Source: Opitutia bacterium (GTDB lineage: Bacteria; Verrucomicrobiota; Verrucomicrobiia; Opitutales; Seribacteraceae). Taken from it: DNA of 42,842 nucleotides. The first letter of the stretch is position 1. Each line of letters starts with the position of its first letter. Under the pieces are notes generated by a model that worked only from the letters and a program-made list of their open reading frames with translations, ran no database searches and was not told the origin of the DNA. Below, piece after piece: positions 8,839-19,200 of the stretch. Made by a program: the position numbers and the translations under genes. The stretch lies in NCBI GenBank assembly GCA_002694035.1, contig NZKY01000037.1, positions 20,031-62,872 on the forward strand. The letters are read 5' to 3'.

Positions 8839-10011
8839 TTACTTTGCTTTTATTTTACCGACTTTTTTCCACCTTCCTGATTTTGCAGAATCAAGTACGG
8901 CTTCGCAAATATACTGTGTTTCTAGAGCATCGCGGAAATCAGGACGGTTTGGTCTCTTTTTACGTGACCCAAAACCATCTACAAAATCTGCAAATTGATT
9001 GATGAAACTGTGCTCATAACCGATATTTAGACCCGGCACCCACCACTTGTCCATGTATGGATGCTCGCCTCCATTATCACTAACATGAATGGAACGCCAT
9101 CCGCGTGTTTTTGCATCTTCTTTATCATATTCATAATATTCAAGTCTATGAAGATCATGAAGATCCCACGCGAGAGAACCATCAGCACCATTTATTTCAA
9201 GAGTATATAATGCTTTGTGTCCACGAGCGTAACGAGTAGATTCAAATATAGCAAGGGAACCATTTGCAAATTTTGCAAGGAATGCACAGGCATCATCTAT
9301 GGTAACCTTTTGCTTTTTCCCAGTTTTTGTATGAACACGCTCTTTGACAAATGTTTCAGTCATTGCACTTACTTCAACAATTGGTCCGTTTAACCAAATT
9401 GCTGTGTCAATACAATGAGCTAATAAATCACCTGTGACTCCACTGCCGGCAACTTTAGCATCTAATCTCCAAAGCCCTTCGCCACCTTGAGGAAGATCTG
9501 TGTTAATCGTCCAGTCCTGAAGAAAGTTTGAGCGGTAGTGATAAATTTTTCCTAGTCGACCTTCATCAATCATGTTTTTAGCCAGGGAGACTGCAGGAAT
9601 CCTTCGGTAGTTATACCATACCATGTTGGGGACTTTTGCTTTTTCTACTTCACGAACCATGGCTTCACCTTCTTTGCAGTTTAAAGCCAAAGGTTTTTCA
9701 CAAAGTATTGCTTTACCTGCTTTGGCTGCAGCAATTGCAATATCGTGGTGAACATTATTAGGTGCTGCAATGTCGATCACATCAATATCGTCACGATCGA
9801 TTAATTTACGCCAATCTGTTTCAACTGATTCATAACCCCACTGAGATGCAAAAGCTTCTGCACGGTCTTTATTTCGAGCACATACAGCAGCGAGTTGTGG
9901 TTCGTATTTAAGATCGAAAAAATTAGAAACTTTTCGAAAGGCATTTGAATGGGTTCTGCCCATAAAGCCATATCCAATTAATCCGATACGCAACGGTTTT
10001 TTATTAGCCAT
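8839..10011 (-). CDS. Gfo/Idh/MocA family oxidoreductase
   Basis: A 390-residue NAD(P)-dependent sugar or cyclitol oxidoreductase. The N-terminal Rossmann fold begins [19 protein letters not shown] (residues 5-23). [20 protein letters not shown] and the family signature CEKPLA follow. The C-terminal alpha/beta domain has [17 protein letters not shown], which carries the substrate-side Asp/His of this family. No signal peptide, so it is cytoplasmic. It lies downstream of an MFS carrier on the same strand; such pairs are common in sugar or polyol catabolism, and the terminator between them suggests separate or attenuated transcription. Substrate cannot be told from sequence. Confidence 0.92.
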   Translation of the reverse strand: MANKKPLRIGLIGYGFMGRTHSNAFRKVSNFFDLKYEPQLAAVCARNKDRAEAFASQWGYESVETDWRKLIDRDDIDVIDIAAPNNVHHDIAIAAAKAGKAILCEKPLALNCKEGEAMVREVEKAKVPNMVWYNYRRIPAVSLAKNMIDEGRLGKIYHYRSNFLQDWTINTDLPQGGEGLWRLDAKVAGSGVTGDLLAHCIDTAIWLNGPIVEVSAMTETFVKERVHTKTGKKQKVTIDDACAFLAKFANGSLAIFESTRYARGHKALYTLEINGADGSLAWDLHDLHRLEYYEYDKEDAKTRGWRSIHVSDNGGEHPYMDKWWVPGLNIGYEHSFINQFADFVDGFGSRKKRPNRPDFRDALETQYICEAVLDSAKSGRWKKVGKIKAK

Positions 10012-10060
10012 AATTTATTATTTTTATATTTAGTTAGAATATAGAGGATTGTGGAGTCAC

Positions 10061-10093
10061 AAAAAAGCCATATCCCAAAGAATATGGCTTTTT
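10061..10093 (-). terminator. Rho-independent terminator between the MFS and Gfo/Idh genes
   Basis: Stem AAAAAGCCATAT / ATATGGCTTTTT around a short CCCAAAGA loop, with A/T runs on both sides, so it could work in either direction. Both neighbours are on the minus strand, so it most likely terminates the MFS gene ending at 10120. A TATATT that could serve as a -10 for the Gfo/Idh gene lies between it and that gene's start. Confidence 0.82.
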
Positions 10094-10119
10094 CTGTAAA
10101 GTTAAATGAAAAGAATAGT

Positions 10120-11685
10120 TTACAATTCAACAGGTTTGTAACCGCCTCTATTTTTGAAATATAATATTAAGACGACATAGCAAACCAGCATGAAGAATGG
10201 GAAAACCGCAACACTAGCAAGAGAACCTTGTTTGCCGGATTGAATGCTTTCTTCAACTTTTGCTTTTGTTTCTTCTGGTAGTTTTCCAACTTTCTCACCA
10301 TCCACAGCCGTGTAATCACCAAGGAAGTAAGTACTATCATTAGAAATGGATTTGTATGTATCTGCATCAGTGGCTTCTTCAACCGATACTTTAATAGAAT
10401 CTTCTGTCATTTTTCCAATCACGGGTCCGCCTAATATTCCAACAGCAAGCATTCCAATACCAGCAATAGCATTAAGGGTCAAAGCACCTCCTTTGGGGCA
10501 TTGTTCTGAAACAACTCCAAGAGTAGTAGGCCAAAAGAAAGTCTTACCAAAACCATAAAGGGTAGCACATGCAAATACCATGAATAAACCGCTGGCAGTA
10601 CTTAACAAGTAAAGACCGGCGATAGCCAATATTGCAGATGCGGCTAGTAAACCTAATGGTCCGAGCTTTGCAACAATTGGTCCAGCAAACCAAAATCTGA
10701 GGATCATCATGATTGCGGATGTGTAAATCAGAACCAGCAAGGGGTGTTGGCCGGCTGCTTTTAGAGGCTCCTCCATTAAACCAGTAATTGCTCCGTCTGT
10801 TCCAAGCTCAGTAGTAGCCAATGGAATCATAATAATACACATGAAGATAAGTAGAGGACGCCCGAGAGATTTACAATATAGACCGTAAGCAACAGTTCCT
10901 GCAGCAGTTAATCCATATACCAAATTATCACTCCAACCAAAAACCATACCGAGTTGACGGAAGATAAGGTATCCCGAGATCAAAGCACCAATTGCTCCAA
11001 ATTCAGCGAGCATTTCCTTATAAGATGTGCCAGATTCAACTCGCTCATTCACTGGAAATTCGGCTTTAAGGAGCATTATAAGATATACCACAGCCGGGAT
11101 GGCTATAACATAAACAAGAATTCTCCAATCCTCAGCTGCTTGAGCACCTAGTACAATGGTTAAAATTCCCCCTAAAACCAAACCGCCTGGCCAGCCAGCA
11201 TGAAGGATATTTAACCATTTTGTCTTATCCTTTTTGAACATAGTGGCAACCACAGGATTGATGAAGGCTTCAACAGTACCATTACCAAGACCCAAAATTA
11301 CAGAACCCATGTATAGTAAGTCATATGCTTCAGCTTGAGCTGCTTTGAGGGAGTCACCAGATAGACCTTCTGCAGTAACTACGCCATAAGCTTGTATAGC
11401 GAGGACAGCGTATAGGGCGTAACAAATAAAGCTGAAAAACATTGCAGCCCGATAACCAATGTTATCAATAATCAAACTAAATACGATTATACTGATCGCG
11501 AAAGGCCAAATGCCGGCTCCAAAGAGTTCCTGTCCCTGAACTTGATTGAGTCCAAAAGTTGTTGGCCAAAAAGTTGGGTCTCCAACTAGAAAAGCTCTCG
11601 TTATAAAAGCGAAGGCTGTTGTGATGAGGGCTATAAAGCACCCCCAAAATAATTTCATATCCGGTTGAGAATCTTGACTACTCAT
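10120..11685 (-). CDS. Major facilitator superfamily transporter
   Basis: A 521-residue polytopic inner-membrane protein with about 12 hydrophobic segments spread over the whole length (first around residues 11-32, last around 492-512). LILGLGNGTVEAFINP and HAGWPGGLVLGG are helix motifs of MFS carriers seen in Verrucomicrobiota and Planctomycetota near sugar-catabolic genes. Unusual is a hydrophilic insertion of roughly 70 residues (about 425-490, rich in Glu, Asp and Lys) before the last helix; it probably faces the periplasm. The neighbouring Gfo/Idh enzyme suggests a sugar or polyol substrate, but that is inference from context. An inverted repeat lies 26-44 bases upstream of the start. 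Confidence 0.85.
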   Translation of the reverse strand: MSSQDSQPDMKLFWGCFIALITTAFAFITRAFLVGDPTFWPTTFGLNQVQGQELFGAGIWPFAISIIVFSLIIDNIGYRAAMFFSFICYALYAVLAIQAYGVVTAEGLSGDSLKAAQAEAYDLLYMGSVILGLGNGTVEAFINPVVATMFKKDKTKWLNILHAGWPGGLVLGGILTIVLGAQAAEDWRILVYVIAIPAVVYLIMLLKAEFPVNERVESGTSYKEMLAEFGAIGALISGYLIFRQLGMVFGWSDNLVYGLTAAGTVAYGLYCKSLGRPLLIFMCIIMIPLATTELGTDGAITGLMEEPLKAAGQHPLLVLIYTSAIMMILRFWFAGPIVAKLGPLGLLAASAILAIAGLYLLSTASGLFMVFACATLYGFGKTFFWPTTLGVVSEQCPKGGALTLNAIAGIGMLAVGILGGPVIGKMTEDSIKVSVEEATDADTYKSISNDSTYFLGDYTAVDGEKVGKLPEETKAKVEESIQSGKQGSLASVAVFPFFMLVCYVVLILYFKNRGGYKPVEL

Positions 11686-11710
11686 GATTTAATTGGGCTT
11701 TTTGGTTAGA

Positions 11711-11729
11711 CTGTTAATAAGGTTAACAG
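11711..11729. promoter_or_regulatory. Perfect 7-bp inverted repeat upstream of the MFS gene (possible operator)
   Basis: CTGTTAA, five bases (TAAGG), then TTAACAG: a perfect two-fold symmetric site 26-44 bases before the MFS start codon. The spacing and symmetry fit a dimeric transcription factor site. A TTGCAA that could be a -35 lies upstream on the minus strand, but no convincing -10 can be fixed. Chance occurrence in AT-rich DNA is possible. Confidence 0.35.
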
Positions 11730-11802
11730 GGAATATTTTTGATAATATTTTCTGCTTTGCAAGCCCGAATCCATACAGACTAGCTTGAATGTTAGGAATT
11801 TA

Positions 11803-13488
11803 TTAATTTTTGTTAGATTTACTCCAGCTATCTCTAAGGGGAACTGTGCGATTTAGAATAAAGTCTCCTAAAGTATGGCTGTCAGGGTCCTTACAGAAAT
11901 AACCGATTCTCTCGAGTTGAAAGGGTATACCAGTCTCAATTTGATCAAGTCCAGATTCAGTCATGCAGTTTTCAATCGTTTTAAGAGAATTTGGGTTTAG
12001 GTGATCAATAAAATCTTCATTTTCATTACATTCCTCGGGATTAGGCTTACTGAATAAACGATCGTAAAGCCTCACCTTCGTTGGAACGGAAGTTTTCGCA
12101 TCAACCCATTGAATAGTCCCTTTAACTTTTCTTCCATCCGGGGAATCGCCGCCTTTCGTTGCAGGGTCATAAGTACAAATAACCTCAACTACATCTCCTT
12201 TTTCATCCTTTACGATTTCTTCGCAAGTAACATAATATGCATATTTCAAGCGAACTTCTCGGCCAGGAGCCAATCTGAAATATTTTTTTGGTGGATTTTC
12301 CATAAAATCATTTTTGTCGATTAAAAGTTCTCCTGAAAAAGGAACTTTTCGGCTTCCTTCTGAGTCGTCTTCTGGGTTATTTACCGCATCGACTTCTTCT
12401 GATTTATCTTTTGGGTAATTCTTTATTGTTAATTTTAGCGGGTGAAGAACTCCAAGGCGTCTGGGTGCTTTTTTATTAAGATCATGTCTCAGGCAATGCT
12501 CAAGTAGCTCTACTTCGATTGTATTTTCGCGCTTTGCAAGGCCAACTCGTTCAGAAAAAGCAATTAGCGAATCAGGAGTGAAACCTCTGCGCCGCATTCC
12601 TTGAATAGTTGGCATTCTTGGGTCATCCCAGCCATTAACATAACCCTCATCAACAAGTCGAAGCATTTTACGCTTACTCATAACTACATAAGTCAAATTT
12701 AACCTAGCAAATTCAATTTGTTGGGGGTGGTGAATTTCCAAATTCTCGCAAAACCAATCATACAGTGGGCGATGGTGCTCAAATTCAAGAGTACATAGGG
12801 AGTGAGTTATACCTTCGATTGAATCAGATTGACCATGAGCAAAATCGTATGATGGGTAGATTTTCCACTTATTTCCAGTTTTAGGGTGTTCTTTATGCAG
12901 AATTCGATAAATGACTGGGTCTCTCAAATTAAGATTGGGTGAAGACATATTGATCTTTGCCCTCAGAGTTTTTGAACCATCAGGAAATTCTCCCTCCTTC
13001 ATTTGCTTAAAGAGTTCTAGGTTTTCTTCAATACTTCTATCTCGGTACGGGCTATTCTTTCCTGGGGAAACTAGAGTTCCGCGATTTTGCCTCATTTCCT
13101 CAAAACTTAAATCGCATACAAACGCTTTATCTTTTTTGATAAGTGCAATTGCCCATTCATGCAACTGTTCGAAATAATCTGAAGCATGAAAGAGACGATT
13201 GTCCCAGCAAAAACCAAGCCATTTAACATCTTGCTTAATGGCATTTGCATATTCAATTTTTTCTGCAACCGGATTTGTGTCATCCAGTCTTAAATTGCAG
13301 AGACCACCGAATTCTTTAGCAATGCCGAAGTTCAGGCAGATGCTTTTTACATGGCCAAGATGTAAATAACCATTTGGTTCTGGTGGGAAACGGGTATGTA
13401 CACGACCATCATTTTTTTGTTTGGATACATCTTCAGTTATGTGATTCCGAATGAAATCCAGCTTTTTTTCTGAATCTTTTTCTTCCAT
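11803..13488 (-). CDS. glnS: Glutaminyl-tRNA synthetase
   Basis: A 561-residue class I aminoacyl-tRNA synthetase that charges tRNA-Gln with glutamine. [15 protein letters not shown] places the HIGH motif at residues 43-46. The KMSKS-equivalent is VMSKRK at about 269-274. RLDDTNP and [15 protein letters not shown] are GlnRS-specific. The C-terminal anticodon-binding beta-barrels are represented by [17 protein letters not shown] and related segments. Length is normal for bacterial GlnRS. The start lies 15 bases after the gltX stop on the same strand, so the two are probably cotranscribed. Many bacteria lack GlnRS and use the Glu-tRNA-Gln amidotransferase route; this one can charge directly. Confidence 0.97.
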   Translation of the reverse strand: MEEKDSEKKLDFIRNHITEDVSKQKNDGRVHTRFPPEPNGYLHLGHVKSICLNFGIAKEFGGLCNLRLDDTNPVAEKIEYANAIKQDVKWLGFCWDNRLFHASDYFEQLHEWAIALIKKDKAFVCDLSFEEMRQNRGTLVSPGKNSPYRDRSIEENLELFKQMKEGEFPDGSKTLRAKINMSSPNLNLRDPVIYRILHKEHPKTGNKWKIYPSYDFAHGQSDSIEGITHSLCTLEFEHHRPLYDWFCENLEIHHPQQIEFARLNLTYVVMSKRKMLRLVDEGYVNGWDDPRMPTIQGMRRRGFTPDSLIAFSERVGLAKRENTIEVELLEHCLRHDLNKKAPRRLGVLHPLKLTIKNYPKDKSEEVDAVNNPEDDSEGSRKVPFSGELLIDKNDFMENPPKKYFRLAPGREVRLKYAYYVTCEEIVKDEKGDVVEVICTYDPATKGGDSPDGRKVKGTIQWVDAKTSVPTKVRLYDRLFSKPNPEECNENEDFIDHLNPNSLKTIENCMTESGLDQIETGIPFQLERIGYFCKDPDSHTLGDFILNRTVPLRDSWSKSNKN

Positions 13489-13503
13489 GATTTTTGTTTT
13501 ATG

Positions 13504-15015
13504 TTAATCAATACGATTGCCGTATTGATTAGCATAATCTTTTTCGAGTTTTTTAAGTGCTTTCTTGCTGAGTCCTAAACCGTCGGCAGAAAGTTTTTCC
13601 AATGCAATACGAATTCTTGTTCTGGTTAAATCAGGTCCAAGAAGTTCAAGGCTATCGAACAGCGGCAGGGATACACTGTTTCCAGTGATTGCAACAAAAA
13701 ATGGTGCTAGTAAATGTTTGAGTTTAATATCTTCAAGTTGAGAAATTTTTTGAAATAATGCGGAAATTTGATCACGGTTCCATTTTTGAATTTTCTCCAT
13801 TTCCCACTCGGCAATTTTTAGTAGTTTCGCAACTTGTAAACCTTCTGTTTTTCCAATTAATTTTTCCAGTGAATATTCTGGTAAATCGTCTAAAAGAAAA
13901 TGGGACAACGGAAAAAAATCGGATAGTGTTTCCAGTCTGTTAAGGGCAAGGGGAAGTATCTTTGAGAGGAATTCAGGATTTGCTTTCCATTCTATGATTT
14001 TTTGCAGGACATCCTCTTGGCTTAACTTTTCTCGAAGATATCTGCCATTCAGCCATTTTAGCTTAGCAATATCGAAAATAGGACCACCCAAACTCATCCT
14101 TTTTATTTCAAAGCTTTCACTTAATTCTTGAAGATCAAAAATTTCCCTTTGGTCGGGAAGTGTATATCCCATCATTCCAAGATAGTTAACCACCGCCTCT
14201 GGTAGAAAACCAGCGTCTTTGTAATAATCAATACTTGTTGGGTTTTTTCGCTTTGAAAGCTTTGATTTATCTGGATTTCGAAGGAGCGGTAAGTGAGCAA
14301 AAACTGGAGGTTTCCATCCCAAGCCTTCGTAAAGCAGAATATGTTTGGGAGTACTATTTATCCACTCTTCACCGCGAATGACATGAGTAATTCCCATATG
14401 GTGGTCATCAACTACATTTGCTAAGTGATAAGTCGGGAAACCATCAGACTTCTGTATGACTTGATGATCGATCTGTTTCCAGTCAAATTGAACATCTCCC
14501 CGTAATTCATCTTTAAAAAGACAAGTTCCTTCATTCGGAATCTTCAATCGGTAAACATGCTTTTCTCCAGCTTGAATCTTTTGCTGAATTTCTTCCTTTG
14601 TGAGATTGAGGCAGTGACCGTCGTAGCGGGGTGTTTCTTTATTTCCTAGCTGTTCATTACGAAGTTCAGTCAATCTTTCCGGAGTACAAAAGCAGGGGTA
14701 TGCATATCCTGCATCCACCAGTTTCTGAACACTGTCTTTATAGAGATCCAATCTTTCGCTCTGTCTGTAAGGTCCGAAATCCCCTCCACAATCGGGCCCC
14801 TCGTCCCATTGAAGCCCCAACCAATTTAAAGATGATAAGATAGCTTCTTCGGATTCTTTGGAGGATCTACTTTGGTCCGTATCCTCAATTCTGAGTATCA
14901 TTTTTCCATTGTGCTTTTTGGCAAATGCAAAGTTAAATAAAGCCATGTAAGCCGTACCTACATGTGGAGCACCTGTAGGTGATGGGGCAATTCGAGTTCT
15001 AACTGAATTTATCAT
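13504..15015 (-). CDS. gltX: Glutamyl-tRNA synthetase
   Basis: A 503-residue class I synthetase that attaches glutamate to tRNA-Glu. TRIAPSPTGAPHVGTAYMALF gives the HIGH-type motif HVGT at residues 18-21. The second signature is KLSKRKNP at residues 252-259. RIEDTDQSRS and HVIRGEEWINSTPKH are family blocks. The C-terminal helical cage domain is present, so length is normal. It is the first gene of a probable gltX-glnS operon, divergent from the NAD(P)-binding gene at 15127. Whether it is discriminating (GluRS-D) or not cannot be decided by eye; the presence of GlnRS suggests it need not misacylate tRNA-Gln. Confidence 0.97.
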   Translation of the reverse strand: MINSVRTRIAPSPTGAPHVGTAYMALFNFAFAKKHNGKMILRIEDTDQSRSSKESEEAILSSLNWLGLQWDEGPDCGGDFGPYRQSERLDLYKDSVQKLVDAGYAYPCFCTPERLTELRNEQLGNKETPRYDGHCLNLTKEEIQQKIQAGEKHVYRLKIPNEGTCLFKDELRGDVQFDWKQIDHQVIQKSDGFPTYHLANVVDDHHMGITHVIRGEEWINSTPKHILLYEGLGWKPPVFAHLPLLRNPDKSKLSKRKNPTSIDYYKDAGFLPEAVVNYLGMMGYTLPDQREIFDLQELSESFEIKRMSLGGPIFDIAKLKWLNGRYLREKLSQEDVLQKIIEWKANPEFLSKILPLALNRLETLSDFFPLSHFLLDDLPEYSLEKLIGKTEGLQVAKLLKIAEWEMEKIQKWNRDQISALFQKISQLEDIKLKHLLAPFFVAITGNSVSLPLFDSLELLGPDLTRTRIRIALEKLSADGLGLSKKALKKLEKDYANQYGNRID

Positions 15016-15126
15016 CTTATTGTAAATACGATAAAAGTTTTAATCACTCAGGACGAACAAATTCTGCAATATATAACTGGAATCGATTTCTTGCTTTGTA
15101 CTCCCGTTCTATGTAAGAAAAATTTT

Positions 15127-15789
15127 GTGAAAGTTTTAATAGTAGGCGCGAATGGAAAGGTGGGTACTCTTTTGTCTGGAAAATTATGGCAAGCGTCTGG
15201 CTTTTCTCCTGTTGCATTGATTCGTGATTCAAAACAGCAGACCAAGTTTACTGCACTTGGCGTCCCTTCGTTAGTGGGTGACTTGGAGAATGGTATAGTA
15301 TCTTTTCTATTAGGGATGGACGCCGTTGTTTTTACGGCAGGTTCTGGTAGTCACACGGGTGAGGATAAAACCACTGATGTTGATCAGAATGCAGCTATTC
15401 GCTTAATGAAAGATTGTGAAAAAGAAGGTGTGAGTAGATTTGTCATGATAAGTGCGATTGGTTCAGATCCTAATAGTGAATCAAAAAGAATTCGTCATTA
15501 TCTAAGGGCAAAGGGTGTGGCGGATGCATATCTCAGAAGTACAAACCTTGACTACACAATACTTGCACCGGGAAGTCTTATCGATGAAAGAGGAACCGGT
15601 CGGGTGCAGATTTCAGAAAATTTAGGCTTTCATGGGTATTTGCCTAGAGAAGACCTTGCAGACTGCATTGTGGAAAGTCTTCGTAATTTAAATAGTATTA
15701 GTAAAACTATACAAATTATTTCAGGTGGTCAAAAAACAAAGGACGCTTTTTCTGAATTACTTGGTGTTGGGCTTCCTCCAATTGCATGA
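15127..15789 (+). CDS. NAD(P)-binding atypical short-chain dehydrogenase (NmrA/SDR-like)
   Basis: I chose the GTG at 15127 because it begins directly with the Rossmann strand, MKVLIVGANGKVGTLL; a TTG at 15091 would add 12 residues without family resemblance. The 220-residue protein has the NADP-binding loop GANGKVG, DAVVFTAGSG (end of strand 4) and RFVMISAIGS. It ends with LDYTILAPGSLIDERGTG and a YLPREDLADCIVESL segment, typical of the NAD(P)H-binding (PF13460-type) atypical SDRs. These act as reductases, quinone reductase-like enzymes or redox sensors, and the catalytic YxxxK is often missing, as it seems to be here. No specific function can be given. Its stop overlaps the -35 of the next promoter. 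Confidence 0.85.
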   Translation: MKVLIVGANGKVGTLLSGKLWQASGFSPVALIRDSKQQTKFTALGVPSLVGDLENGIVSFLLGMDAVVFTAGSGSHTGEDKTTDVDQNAAIRLMKDCEKEGVSRFVMISAIGSDPNSESKRIRHYLRAKGVADAYLRSTNLDYTILAPGSLIDERGTGRVQISENLGFHGYLPREDLADCIVESLRNLNSISKTIQIISGGQKTKDAFSELLGVGLPPIA

Positions 15790-15810
15790 TTTAATCTCTT
15801 CTTGTAATAA
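15782..15810 (+). promoter_or_regulatory. Sigma70-type promoter of the tandem YHS-like gene
   Basis: TTGCAT (15782-15787), a 17-base spacer, then TAATAA (15805-15810). The -35 overlaps the stop codon of the preceding gene. Transcription would start at about 15816-15818, inside the dyad at 15813-15836, leaving a leader of about 20 bases without Shine-Dalgarno. Confidence 0.5.
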
Positions 15811-15812
15811 TT

Positions 15813-15836
15813 GAAATTTTTGTTAACAAGAATTTC
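15813..15836. promoter_or_regulatory. 24-bp near-perfect palindrome abutting a start codon (candidate operator)
   Basis: Left arm GAAATTTTTGTT and right arm AACAAGAATTTC pair at every position except one T-G wobble, centred on GTTAAC. The dyad ends at the base before the ATG at 15837 and covers the predicted transcription start. This is the classical position for a repressor operator. In RNA it could fold and mask the start codon instead. It lacks the GC-rich stem and T-run order expected of a terminator. Confidence 0.55.
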
Positions 15837-16136
15837 ATGCTAAAAATATTAATCTTGCCCATATTCATTTGCTCAATTGTTCTTGCAGCATCAACTGTGC
15901 AAAGGCCAGTCAATGTTGATTGTCCTTACTCGGATAATAAAATCAAAACCGGAGAGACTTTACAGTTTGGTGTGTGTTGTTCTAATTGCCTCAAGAAAGC
16001 CACATCCAACTTGCCCGAATTTCTCAAAAAAACTAAGCCAAACAACAAAACATGTTCATATTCAGCCAAGCCAGCTCGAAAAAAATTTGTTGTCGGATTC
16101 TGTTGTTCGAAATGTAAAAAGAAGGCATCAAGTTAG
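15837..16136 (+). CDS. Small secreted Cys-rich protein with two YHS/TRASH-like metal-binding motifs
   Basis: A 99-residue protein with a signal peptide (about residues 1-19, ILILPIFICSIVLAAS). Two copies of the same Cys pattern follow: C29...C47-C48-x-x-C51 and C73...C89-C90-x-x-C93. The local texts are DCPYSDNKIK...FGVCCSNCLKKA and TCSYSAKPAR...VGFCCSKCKKKA. The pattern resembles YHS/TRASH domains, in which cysteines bind heavy metal. The protein is Lys-rich and should be periplasmic or extracellular. It has its own promoter and a dyad at the start codon, and is closed by a strong terminator, so it is a stand-alone unit. A metal-binding or copper/heavy-metal chaperone role is inference; disulfide use is the alternative. 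Confidence 0.75.
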   Translation: MLKILILPIFICSIVLAASTVQRPVNVDCPYSDNKIKTGETLQFGVCCSNCLKKATSNLPEFLKKTKPNNKTCSYSAKPARKKFVVGFCCSKCKKKASS

Positions 16137-16180
16137 TTTTGTTCCGATTCGATTTGATTAAATCCTGCAAAACATTTTTA

Positions 16181-16207
16181 AAGGCTCCCTAGGGAGTCTT
16201 TTTTTTT
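16181..16207 (+). terminator. Rho-independent terminator of the YHS-like gene
   Basis: AAGGCTCCCT followed directly by AGGGAGTCTT forms a ten-pair arm (one G-U) closing on a CTAG loop. The run of T bases ends at 16207. It lies 45 bases after the stop of the small Cys-rich gene and 27 bases before carB. Confidence 0.9.
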
Positions 16208-16233
16208 GTTCCAAAACTTTACATTACTTTTTT

Positions 16234-19200
16234 ATGCCTAGAAGAAACGACATTGAACATATTTTGATCATTGGTTCCGGCCCAATAATAATTGGCCAAG
16301 CTTGTGAGTTTGATTACAGCGGTGCTCAAGCATGTAAGGCTTTGAGGGAGGAGGGTTATCGTGTGTCGTTAGTTAATAGTAACCCTGCCACAATAATGAC
16401 CGATCCTGAATTTGCGGATGCGACCTATGTTGAACCCCTCACTGTCGAAAGTGTCCGGAAAATCATAGAAAAAGAAAGACCAGATGCACTTCTTCCTACT
16501 CTAGGAGGGCAAACTGGTCTTAATCTATCCCTAGAGCTTTTTCATGCAGGTATTCTTGACGAATTTGGAGTGGAGATGATTGGAGCAAAACCAGAAGCTA
16601 TTAAAAAAGGAGAAGACAGAGAACTTTTTAAGCAAGCAATGCTAGAAATTGGGCTGGATGTGGCTAAGTCTTTTTCTGTTACTTCTCAGGAAGAAGCTCA
16701 AAATTGTATTGATGAGCTAGGTGATTTTCCAATTATTTTGAGACCTGCTTATACACTAGGCGGGACAGGAGGTGGCATCGCTTACAATCGAGAAGAATTT
16801 GATGAAATGCTTAGAAATGGCCTAGATGCTTCTCCTATCAATCAAGTTCTTATCGAAGAGTGTTTACTCGGTTGGAAAGAGTATGAAATGGAGGTCATGC
16901 GTGATTACAAAGATCAATGTGTTGTAATCTGTTCCATCGAGAACTTTGACCCGATGGGTGTTCATACTGGGGATTCTATCACCGTTGCTCCAGCAATGAC
17001 TCTTTCTGATAAGGAATTTCAATTGATGCGAGACGCTTCATTTGCCTGCATTAGAGAGATTGGTGTGGAAACGGGTGGGAGTAATATTCAGTTTGCAACT
17101 GACCCAAAAACAGGACGGATGGTTGTGATAGAGATGAATCCCCGAGTCTCAAGAAGCTCTGCTTTGGCGTCCAAAGCCACTGGTTTTCCAATTGCCAAAT
17201 TTGCTGCTAAATTAGCGATTGGTTATTCGTTGGACGAATTGCAAAATGATGTGACAAAGGAAACTCCAGCCTGTTTTGAACCTTCCATTGATTATGTAGT
17301 AACCAAAATGCCAAGATTTACCTTCGAGAAATTTCCTGAAACTGACTCGACTTTAACATCTGCCATGAAATCAGTAGGTGAAGCTATGGCAATTGGTCGT
17401 ACCTTTAAGGAATCTTTCCAAAAGGCAATGCGATCACTTGAAATCGGCCTTTTAGGTTTTGAAGCAGGAAAATTGAAAGACATTGATCTTGATTCTTCAT
17501 CCATACGAGCTGGGCTTAAGAGACCCTCTGCTGATCGGCCTCAGTATTTATATTGTGCCCTTAAATCCGGTATGAGTGCTTTACAGATTTCTGAAAAATC
17601 AGGAATAGATCCATGGTTCACTGAGCAGTTGGCTGAGATTTTTTCATTGGAAAATGAGCTTAAGGATTCATCTTTGGAGGATGTTGAGTATGAACTCATT
17701 CGTGCAGCCAAGGAATTTGGTTTTTCCGATAGGCAAATTGGAAACTTTTGGAACTGTTCGGCTGATCAAGTTCGTAGTAAAAGAGAGTCTCTTGGAGTTT
17801 CGACCACCTTTAGGTTAGTTGATACTTGTGCCGCTGAATTTGAGGCTTTCACTCCTTATTATTATTCCTCCTACGGAGATGAAAACGAGATTTCGAATTC
17901 AACAAAAAAGAAAATTATGATTTTAGGTGGAGGACCAAATCGAATTGGTCAAGGTATTGAGTTTGATTATTGTTGTGTACATGCCTCTTTTGCACTTCGT
18001 GAGGCCGGGTATGAGACGGTTATGGTAAATTCGAATCCTGAAACTGTTTCCACTGATTACGATGTGTCCGACCGGTTGTATTTTGAACCTCTTACCCTTG
18101 AAGATGTCTTGGAAATCTATCATCAGGAAAATTGCGATGGAGCCATCGTCCAGTACGGAGGGCAAACTCCTCTCAATTTAGCAGGTGGTCTGAAAGATTC
18201 TGGAGTAAATGTGATTGGTACATCTCCAGAAAGTATTGATTTAGCTGAAGATCGTGAAAAGTTTAAGCAAATTCTGACTCAAATTGGTCTGAAGCAGCCA
18301 GATAATGAAACTGCCATCGAACCAAATGATGCCAAGGATGCTGCAACTCGAATTGGTTATCCGGTTCTTCTTCGACCATCCTTTGTTTTGGGTGGTCGGG
18401 GTATGTTTATCGTCTATGATGAAAAAGAGCTCGAGAAAGTCGTAAAGGAAGCTTTTGCTGTTGCTCCCGGAAAGCCTGTTTTACTCGATAAATTTCTCGA
18501 AGAGGCAATAGAATTGGATGTTGATTGCATATCAGACGGAGAAACAACAGTTGTTGGTGGTATGTTACAGCATATTGAGTTTGCTGGTGTTCACAGTGGG
18601 GATGCAGCTATGGTATTACCTCCGCATGATCTTCCTGCCGAGATGATTGAGGAAGTTAGGCAAGCATCCTATGATTTAGCAAAAGCACTTAATGTAATTG
18701 GTTTGATGAATATTCAATTTGCCATAAAAGATGGAGAACTTTTTTTAATCGAAGTTAATCCAAGAGCTTCTCGTACAGTTCCCTTTGTCAGTAAAGCAAT
18801 TGGTATACCTCTTGCGAAGTTGGGTGCTCGAGTAATGGCTGGCGCCAAGTTGAAAGACCTCGGTTTTACTGAAGAAGTTGTTCCCAAGCATTGGGCAATA
18901 AAGGAATCTGTCTTTCCTTTCAGCAAATTCCCTGGTTCACCAATCGTATTGACACCCGAAATGAGAAGCACTGGTGAAGTTATGGGGCAAGACGAAGATT
19001 TTGGTATCGCTTTTGCAAAGACTCAAATGGCAGCCAAACCCTCTTTACCTCTTAAGGGAAATGTATTTATAAGCGTCAAAGATTCTGACAAAGAAAATGC
19101 CTTGGTAGTAGCCAAAGGTCTTTCCGATTTGGGCTTTTCTTTTTATTCTACTGAGGGGACAACTGCTTTTCTTAAAAAACATGGAATTAATTCTGAGAGT

